From Shewanella sp. CG12_big_fil_rev_8_21_14_0_65_47_15 (GTDB lineage: Bacteria; Pseudomonadota; Gammaproteobacteria; Enterobacterales; Shewanellaceae), in the NCBI RefSeq assembly GCF_002783505.1, contig NZ_PFGL01000024.1, positions 1-33,040 of the forward strand: a stretch of 33,040 bases of DNA, written 5' to 3'. This document shows positions 28,083 through 33,040 of this stretch, piece by piece (position 1 is the first letter of the stretch; each line of letters begins with the position of its first letter). Under the pieces are notes generated by a model. It had not been told where the DNA came from, did no database searches, and saw only the letters and a list, made by a program, of their open reading frames with translations. Position numbers and translations under genes: made by a program.

Positions 28083-30371
28083 ATGAATAGCACTATGACA
28101 GTCACAAAACGCTGTGGTGAACGTGAGAACATCGATCTCGACAAAATTCACCGCGTAATTACTTGGGCAGCCAAGGGATTAAAAAACGTTTCTGTTTCTG
28201 AAGTTGAACTTCGCTCACACCTGCAATTTTTCGATGGCATCCACACCGAAGCCATCCACGAAACCATTATCAAAGCGGCAGCGGATTTAATTTCACCAGA
28301 ATCACCGGACTATCAGTTCCTCGCGGCGCGTTTAGCCGTGTTTCATTTACGTAAGAAGGCCTTCGGTCAGTTCGCACCGCCAGCACTGTATGATCATGTG
28401 ACTAAACTGGTGGAATTGGGCAAGTATGATATGCACATCCTGCAGGATTACAGCCGTGAAGAACTCGATATCATGAACACCTATATCGACCATTGGCGCG
28501 ATATGGACTTCTCCTATGCGGCTGTTAAACAGCTCGAAGGCAAGTATTTAGTTCAAAACCGTGTGACGCACGAAATCTACGAGAGCGCCCAGTTCCTCTA
28601 TATTCTGGTGGCGGCCTGTTTATTTGCCCGTTATCCAAAAGAGACGCGCCTGAAATACGTGAAGGATTTCTATGATGCGGTATCGACCTTTAAGATATCC
28701 TTACCCACGCCTATTATGGCGGGTGTTCGCACCCCAACGCGTCAATTTAGCTCTTGCGTACTGATCGAATGCGGTGACAGCTTAGATTCAATCAACGCGA
28801 CCGCATCGTCTATCGTGAAATATGTCAGCCAACGTGCGGGGATCGGCATTAACGCCGGCCGTATTCGCGCCCTAGGTAGCCCAATCCGTGGCGGCGAAGC
28901 CTTCCACACTGGGTGTTTACCTTTCTATAAGTATTTCCAAACCGCAGTGAAGTCTTGCTCCCAAGGCGGCGTGCGTGGTGGTGCTGCGACCCTGTTCTAC
29001 CCTATTTGGCACTTAGAAGTCGAATCTCTGCTGGTACTGAAAAACAACCGCGGTGTGGAAGATAACCGTATCCGCCACTTAGACTACGGTGTGCAGTTGA
29101 ATAAACTTATGTATCAACGCCTGATCAAAGGCGAAAATATCAGTCTATTCAGCCCATCAGACGTACCTGGTCTGTATGATGCCTTCTTCGAAGATCAAAA
29201 CGAATTCGAGCGTCTCTATTTACAATACGAGCAGGACAGCAGCATTCGTAAGAAAACCCTCAAGGCGGTGGAACTGTTTTCACTGATGATGCAAGAGCGC
29301 GCCTCAACTGGCCGTATTTACATTCAGAACGTGGATCACTGCAACACCCACAGTCCGTTCGATTCAAAAGTCGCGCCGATCAGACAGTCTAACCTGTGTC
29401 TTGAAATCGCACTGCCGACTAAGCCATTGAACAATATCGATGATCCTAATGGTGAAATCGCACTCTGTACCTTGTCAGCCCTAAACTTAGGTGCGATCAA
29501 AACCTTATCAGAACTCGAACCCTTAGCGGATCTCGCCGTTCGTGCACTAGATAACCTATTGGATTATCAAGATTATCCGATTAAAGCGGCACAAATTGCC
29601 TCGATGAACCGCCGTACCTTAGGCATAGGCGTGATTAACTTTGCCAACTACTTAGCCAAAAATGGCATGAAGTATTCCGATGGCAGTGCTAACAATCTGA
29701 CCCACAAGACCTTTGAGGCGATTCAATATTATCTACTCAAGGCATCAATGAATCTGGCAAAGGAGCAAGGTGCCTGCCCGTTATTTAACGAGACCACCTA
29801 CTCCCAAGGTATTTTACCTATCGATACCTATAAGCGTGACTTAGATAAGATTTGTAATGAACCATTACATTTAGACTGGGAATCACTGCGCAGCGATATT
29901 AAGCAGTACGGTTTGCGTAACTCGACCTTGTCGGCATTAATGCCGTCGGAAACCTCGTCACAAATTTCTAATGCGACGAACGGTATTGAGCCACCACGTG
30001 GACTCATTAGTGTGAAAGCCAGTAAAGATGGTCAACTGAAACAAGTTGTACCTGATTTTGATACCCTAAAAGATAGCTATGAGTTGCTGTGGAAAATGCC
30101 AAGCAATGATGGTTACCTGCAATTAGTCGGTATTATGCAGAAGTTTGTTGACCAAGCGATTTCGGCCAACACTAACTATGATCCTTCACGTTTTGAAGGC
30201 CGTAAAGTACCGATGCAGACGCTACTGAAAGATTTGCTTAATGCCTATAAGTTAGGTGTAAAAACGCTTTACTACCATAACACTCGCGATGGTGCGTCGG
30301 ATCAACACGATGACATCACCAACCTAGAGAAAGAAGACGACGGTTGTGCCGGCGGCGCCTGTAAGATCTAG
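28083..30371 (+). CDS. nrdA: class Ia ribonucleoside-diphosphate reductase, alpha subunit
   Basis: NrdA holds the active and allosteric sites for reducing ribonucleoside diphosphates to deoxy forms. The 762-residue product starts with an ATP cone (about 5-95) that senses ATP/dATP. The catalytic barrel carries QFSSCVLIECGD near 220-231 (redox cysteine), SNLCLEIALP with the radical cysteine and glutamate, and CTLSALNLGAI with the second redox cysteine. PSETSSQISNATNGIEPPRG lies near 620-640. The C terminus ends CAGGACKI, the mobile cysteine pair that passes electrons from thioredoxin or glutaredoxin. A second ATG at 28095 is possible. nrdB and a ferredoxin gene follow. Confidence 0.97.
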   Translation: MNSTMTVTKRCGERENIDLDKIHRVITWAAKGLKNVSVSEVELRSHLQFFDGIHTEAIHETIIKAAADLISPESPDYQFLAARLAVFHLRKKAFGQFAPPALYDHVTKLVELGKYDMHILQDYSREELDIMNTYIDHWRDMDFSYAAVKQLEGKYLVQNRVTHEIYESAQFLYILVAACLFARYPKETRLKYVKDFYDAVSTFKISLPTPIMAGVRTPTRQFSSCVLIECGDSLDSINATASSIVKYVSQRAGIGINAGRIRALGSPIRGGEAFHTGCLPFYKYFQTAVKSCSQGGVRGGAATLFYPIWHLEVESLLVLKNNRGVEDNRIRHLDYGVQLNKLMYQRLIKGENISLFSPSDVPGLYDAFFEDQNEFERLYLQYEQDSSIRKKTLKAVELFSLMMQERASTGRIYIQNVDHCNTHSPFDSKVAPIRQSNLCLEIALPTKPLNNIDDPNGEIALCTLSALNLGAIKTLSELEPLADLAVRALDNLLDYQDYPIKAAQIASMNRRTLGIGVINFANYLAKNGMKYSDGSANNLTHKTFEAIQYYLLKASMNLAKEQGACPLFNETTYSQGILPIDTYKRDLDKICNEPLHLDWESLRSDIKQYGLRNSTLSALMPSETSSQISNATNGIEPPRGLISVKASKDGQLKQVVPDFDTLKDSYELLWKMPSNDGYLQLVGIMQKFVDQAISANTNYDPSRFEGRKVPMQTLLKDLLNAYKLGVKTLYYHNTRDGASDQHDDITNLEKEDDGCAGGACKI

Positions 30372-30391
30372 TCTTTAACGTTAACGGTTTT

Positions 30392-30416
30392 GCAGGGATC
30401 CCTTTGGGGTCCCTGC
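30392..30416 (+). other. nrdA-nrdB intercistronic hairpin
   Basis: GCAGGGATCCC (30392-30402) pairs with GGGGTCCCTGC (30406-30416), with one G-U pair and a TTT loop, twenty bases before the nrdB start. There is no T-run, so it is more likely an RNA-stability or attenuating structure than a full terminator. Confidence 0.6.
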
Positions 30417-30435
30417 CCATTGGAAAAATAGCACC

Positions 30436-31566
30436 ATGGCCTACTCTACCTTCTGTCAAACACCCAACGACGCCACCCGCGAACCTATGTTTTTAGGTCA
30501 ATCGGTCAATGTGGCTCGCTACGATCAACAAAAATATGAAGTGTTCGAAAAACTGATAGAAAAGCAGTTATCTTTCTTTTGGCGCCCCGAAGAAGTGGAC
30601 GTCAGTCGCGATAAAATTGACTACAACGCCCTGCCGGATCACGAAAAACATATTTTTATTTCTAACCTGAAATACCAAACCCTGCTCGACTCGATCCAAG
30701 GTCGCTCGCCCAATGTGGCCTTTTTGCCACTAGTATCGCTGCCAGAGCTAGAAACTTGGATTGAAACTTGGTCTTTCTCAGAGACCATTCACTCGCGCTC
30801 TTATACCCATATTATCCGCAATATCGTTAACGACCCGTCGGTTATTTTTGACGATATCGTCGTAAACAAAGAAATTTTACGACGTGCAACTGACATTGCC
30901 GAATACTACGACCACTTGATTAAGCTGACCCAAGTATTCAACCTATTCGGTGCAGGCACCCATGTTATCGATGGCGAAGAATTAGTCGTTAATAGCCGTA
31001 CACTGAAAAAAGCCCTTTACCTGTGCATGATGTCGGTCAATGCCCTAGAAGCGATTCGTTTCTATGTTAGTTTTGCCTGCTCATTTGCCTTTGCCGAACG
31101 TAAGCTCATGGAAGGTAACGCAAAAATCATTCGCTTAATCGCCCGTGATGAAGCCTTACACTTAAACAGCACCCAGCATATTTTAAACATAATGCAGGGC
31201 GGTAAAGACGATCCAGAAATGGGTGAAATCGCTGCCGAATGCCAACAGGAAGCCTACGATCTGTTCCTTAAGGCCGCAGAACAAGAAAAAGAATGGGCAA
31301 AATACCTATTCAAAGATGGCTCTATGATTGGTTTGAACGAGCAAATTCTGTGTCAATATGTTGAATATATTACCAATCAGCGCATGAAGTCGGTGAACCT
31401 GCCACAACCTTATCCAGAACTGACTAATCCATTACCTTGGATGAAAAACTGGTTAGAGAGTGATGCGGTGCAAGTGGCTCCCCAGGAAGTGGAAGTTTCT
31501 TCATATCTGGTTGGGCAAATTGACTCGGCGGTCGATGGTGATGAATTCCTCGACTTTGATCTCTAA
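30436..31566 (+). CDS. nrdB: class Ia ribonucleoside-diphosphate reductase, beta subunit
   Basis: NrdB houses the diferric-tyrosyl radical cofactor that activates NrdA. The 376-residue product has metal ligands D85 (QTLLDSIQG), E116 and H119 ([13 protein letters not shown]), with the radical tyrosine at Y123, each one residue further along than in E. coli (84, 115, 118, 122). The second half of the site is seen in [11 protein letters not shown] and [13 protein letters not shown]. The C terminus ends [10 protein letters not shown], the tail that docks into NrdA. A tyrosine at the radical position marks it as class Ia, not the Mn/Fe class Ic. The ferredoxin gene begins 16 bases after the stop. 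Confidence 0.97.
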   Translation: MAYSTFCQTPNDATREPMFLGQSVNVARYDQQKYEVFEKLIEKQLSFFWRPEEVDVSRDKIDYNALPDHEKHIFISNLKYQTLLDSIQGRSPNVAFLPLVSLPELETWIETWSFSETIHSRSYTHIIRNIVNDPSVIFDDIVVNKEILRRATDIAEYYDHLIKLTQVFNLFGAGTHVIDGEELVVNSRTLKKALYLCMMSVNALEAIRFYVSFACSFAFAERKLMEGNAKIIRLIARDEALHLNSTQHILNIMQGGKDDPEMGEIAAECQQEAYDLFLKAAEQEKEWAKYLFKDGSMIGLNEQILCQYVEYITNQRMKSVNLPQPYPELTNPLPWMKNWLESDAVQVAPQEVEVSSYLVGQIDSAVDGDEFLDFDL

Positions 31567-31582
31567 TGACGTTCAATTTCGA

Positions 31583-32020
31583 ATGACTAAGTCGAACCTG
31601 CTCGCACGCCATCCCTTGAACAGTCCCTTTGCCAAGGCGCCCATTGTGCGCCTGCAAGGGCAACCTGTGCTGCTATTTACCGAGCAGCACAGCTCTTTAT
31701 TGCAAGCCCTCGAAGCCAAAAAAGTGACCATTTTCTCAGAGTGTCGCAGTGGTTTTTGTGGCGCCTGCAAAACCCGTGTTCTCAGCGGCCGCGTGACTTA
31801 TTTAACCGAACCCCTTGTCGAACTTAAGACAGACGAATGCCTGCCCTGCTGCTGTATCCCCACCGAAGATTTAGAACTCGACTTATCCCCTGAAGGGGCG
31901 ACTGTTGTCACCTACCCTTGCCGTAAAACGCGCTCTCAGACTCAAGCAGCATCTTCTTCACGCACAACACCCAATTTAAAAGCGATAGTATTGCTAGAGC
32001 AAGAAGCGATTGAAGAGTAA
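31583..32020 (+). CDS. yfaE: YfaE-type 2Fe-2S ferredoxin with extended C terminus
   Basis: A plant-type [2Fe-2S] ferredoxin that in E. coli (YfaE) supplies electrons for assembling and repairing the NrdB cofactor. ECRSGFCGACKTRVLSG gives cysteines 54, 59 and 62 in the C-x4-C-x2-C pattern, and ECLPCCCIP (86-93) the fourth ligand, the same CCC cluster as YfaE. The frame extends upstream inside nrdB, but MTKSNLLARH at 31583 is the first sensible ATG, though its ribosome site is weak and translation may be coupled to nrdB. E. coli YfaE is about 84 residues; this one has 145, with extra residues at both ends, notably a tail from about 114 rich in Ser, Thr and Gln. Confidence 0.92.
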   Translation: MTKSNLLARHPLNSPFAKAPIVRLQGQPVLLFTEQHSSLLQALEAKKVTIFSECRSGFCGACKTRVLSGRVTYLTEPLVELKTDECLPCCCIPTEDLELDLSPEGATVVTYPCRKTRSQTQAASSSRTTPNLKAIVLLEQEAIEE

Positions 32021-32223
32021 GCAAACAACTAAAAGACGTTATACACTCTAGCAAGCTCCCCGCATGAATAATTTGTCGGTATTTATTGCCATGGTTTTCT
32101 CTGCAACACCCTGTCATTTAGTTAAAAGTTAATACGAAAGTTACTTTCTATCGGGAAATCCTGTTACGCTACAACTCATCAAGCAGTAGCGGAGCAACTC
32201 GTTTCTGGAGCATAGGGACATTT

Positions 32224-32679
32224 ATGGAAAAATTAATTGCAATATTATTTCTGTTTTTTTCAGTGAGTGCATTTTCTAGCGAAGAAAGCCTCGTTCAAGA
32301 AATGAAAAAAATGGATAGCAAGGTATTTGAGTCGTTTAATCAATGTGCAGATGAAACACAGCTCAAAATCCACGAAAGCTACTTTTCAAATAATGTCGAA
32401 TTTTATCATGATAATGGCGGTGTTACTTGGGATCGTGAGTCGATGCTCAACAACACTAAAAACTTTGCGTGCGGTAAGTATACACGCACACTCATTGAAG
32501 AAACCTTTCAGGCATACCCCATCAAAGACTTTGGCGCGATGACTGAAGGCGTACATAAATTTTGTCATCTAGATAACGGCACTTGTGATGGAAAAGCAAA
32601 ATTTTTAATGGTCTGGCAGAACACCAATGGCATATGGCAGGTCACACGAGTATTGAGTTATGGTCATTTACCCAACTAA
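32224..32679 (+). CDS. secreted NTF2-like (SnoaL/DUF4440-type) protein
   Basis: A 151-residue protein with a clear signal peptide (MEKLIAILFLFFSVSAFSS, cleavage around 18-19), so it is periplasmic or secreted. The mature part resembles the NTF2-like fold of small DUF4440/SnoaL-type proteins: an opening helix (LVQEMKKMDSKVFESFNQC), a strand around NNVEFYHDNGGVTWDRESML near 56-75, and a final strand FLMVWQNTNGIWQVTRVLSY near 127-146. Four cysteines (41, 83, 114, 121) could form two disulfides outside the cytoplasm. AGGG precedes the ATG. The sequence is more AT-rich than its neighbours and the gene stands alone. Function unknown; the family includes both enzymes and non-catalytic binders. Confidence 0.75.
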   Translation: MEKLIAILFLFFSVSAFSSEESLVQEMKKMDSKVFESFNQCADETQLKIHESYFSNNVEFYHDNGGVTWDRESMLNNTKNFACGKYTRTLIEETFQAYPIKDFGAMTEGVHKFCHLDNGTCDGKAKFLMVWQNTNGIWQVTRVLSYGHLPN

Positions 32680-32912
32680 AAAGTAAAACAACCTACTCAC
32701 TCGCATTTGTTGTTGATTAAGGTTATTAAGGAATTGGGAAAATTTTCACGTTAGGGATGGCAATGTTGTGATGTCATGTTGCCATTCTAGTATGCTACTT
32801 AAGTGCTCTATATGAATATTTATCACTTCGCAGGGACCCTATTCCTCTCCTACAACACCTCCCACCTATTATATTGAATTATACCAATCACATTAAATAT
32901 CTAATCAGTTCA
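32680..32912. other. AT-rich intergenic stretch
   Basis: No gene, terminator or promoter is convincing here. The last part, from about 32866 (TATTATATTGAATTATACCA and on), may already belong to the repeat-like element that follows. Confidence 0.4.
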
Positions 32913-33040
32913 GAGCCTCACAGGCATCTCAATCCAAGGCGCATTGACGCAGAAATGGTCATTCCCTTTTAAGTCAATGCAACACGGGAGTGGGGTGCCT
33001 GTGTGGCTCCCGAAGGGCGGGTTTCAACGCGCTTTATACT
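32913..33040 (+). repeat. strongly folding repeat-like element running to the window edge
   Basis: An outer stem pairs 32913-32930 (GAGCCTCACAGGCATCTC) with 32992-33009 (GGGGTGCCTGTGTGGCTC): 15 of 18 positions are Watson-Crick, two are G-U and one is a mismatch. Inside it GCATTGAC (32941-32948) pairs perfectly with GTCAATGC (32973-32980). No reading frame occupies the region. Such nested dyads are typical of dispersed structured repeats, MITE-like elements or ends of insertion sequences. My impression that similar sequence recurs in Shewanella genomes is from memory and unverified. The element may continue beyond the window. Confidence 0.55.

Noticed and set aside
31460..31582. Upstream extension of the ferredoxin frame into nrdB
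   Set aside because: Those residues are an out-of-frame reading of the nrdB C terminus; the family sequence begins after the nrdB stop.

Overview
The window looks like chromosomal DNA of a gamma-proteobacterium, most likely Shewanella. This is judged from the translated products and gene pairings; no database search was possible. Nearly all of it is core housekeeping and anaerobic-metabolism sequence. Accessory traces are few: a broken tyrosine-recombinase remnant beside a tRNA-Ser gene, a small orphan secreted protein, and a strongly folding repeat-like element at the right edge.

Layout. 1-3492 (minus): rpsA (3' part cut off by the window), cmk and aroA, with a structured leader before rpsA. 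3928-5118 (plus): an AspC/TyrB-type aminotransferase. 5387-6007: an integrase remnant running up to the 3' end of tRNA-Ser(GGA). 6250-8244 (minus): a NIT-domain chemoreceptor. 8511-12067: the divergent pair ychE (MarC family) and adhE, the same neighbours as in E. coli. 12182-17620 (minus): an M14-type peptidase, a GNAT acetyltransferase, a secreted S9 peptidase and a class I fumarase. 17741-19770 (plus): pabB and nudL, also paired in E. coli. 19806-20141 (minus): a small membrane protein. 20292-21692 (plus): asnS. 21939-25894 (minus): serC and gyrA. 26280-27663 (plus): ubiG and a HAD phosphatase. 28083-32020 (plus): nrdA, nrdB and a YfaE-type ferredoxin. 32224-32679 (plus): a small secreted NTF2-like protein.

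How the genes fit together. nrdA, nrdB and the ferredoxin form a class Ia ribonucleotide reductase with its cofactor-maintenance partner. The DNA upstream of nrdA holds a well-spaced pair of NrdR-like boxes and two DnaA-box-like sites. aroA, pabB, aspC and serC serve aromatic, folate and amino-acid synthesis. adhE and the fumarase fit fermentative or anaerobic carbon flow. Intrinsic terminators separate most transcription units.

I found no CRISPR array, rRNA or complete mobile element, and no clearly new multi-gene system. The most useful leads are the folded element at 32913-33009, the rpsA leader, a 26-codon small ORF with a sequestered ribosome site at 8396-8498, the regulatory region before nrdA, and a possible re-assignment of the gene labelled gph to MupP.
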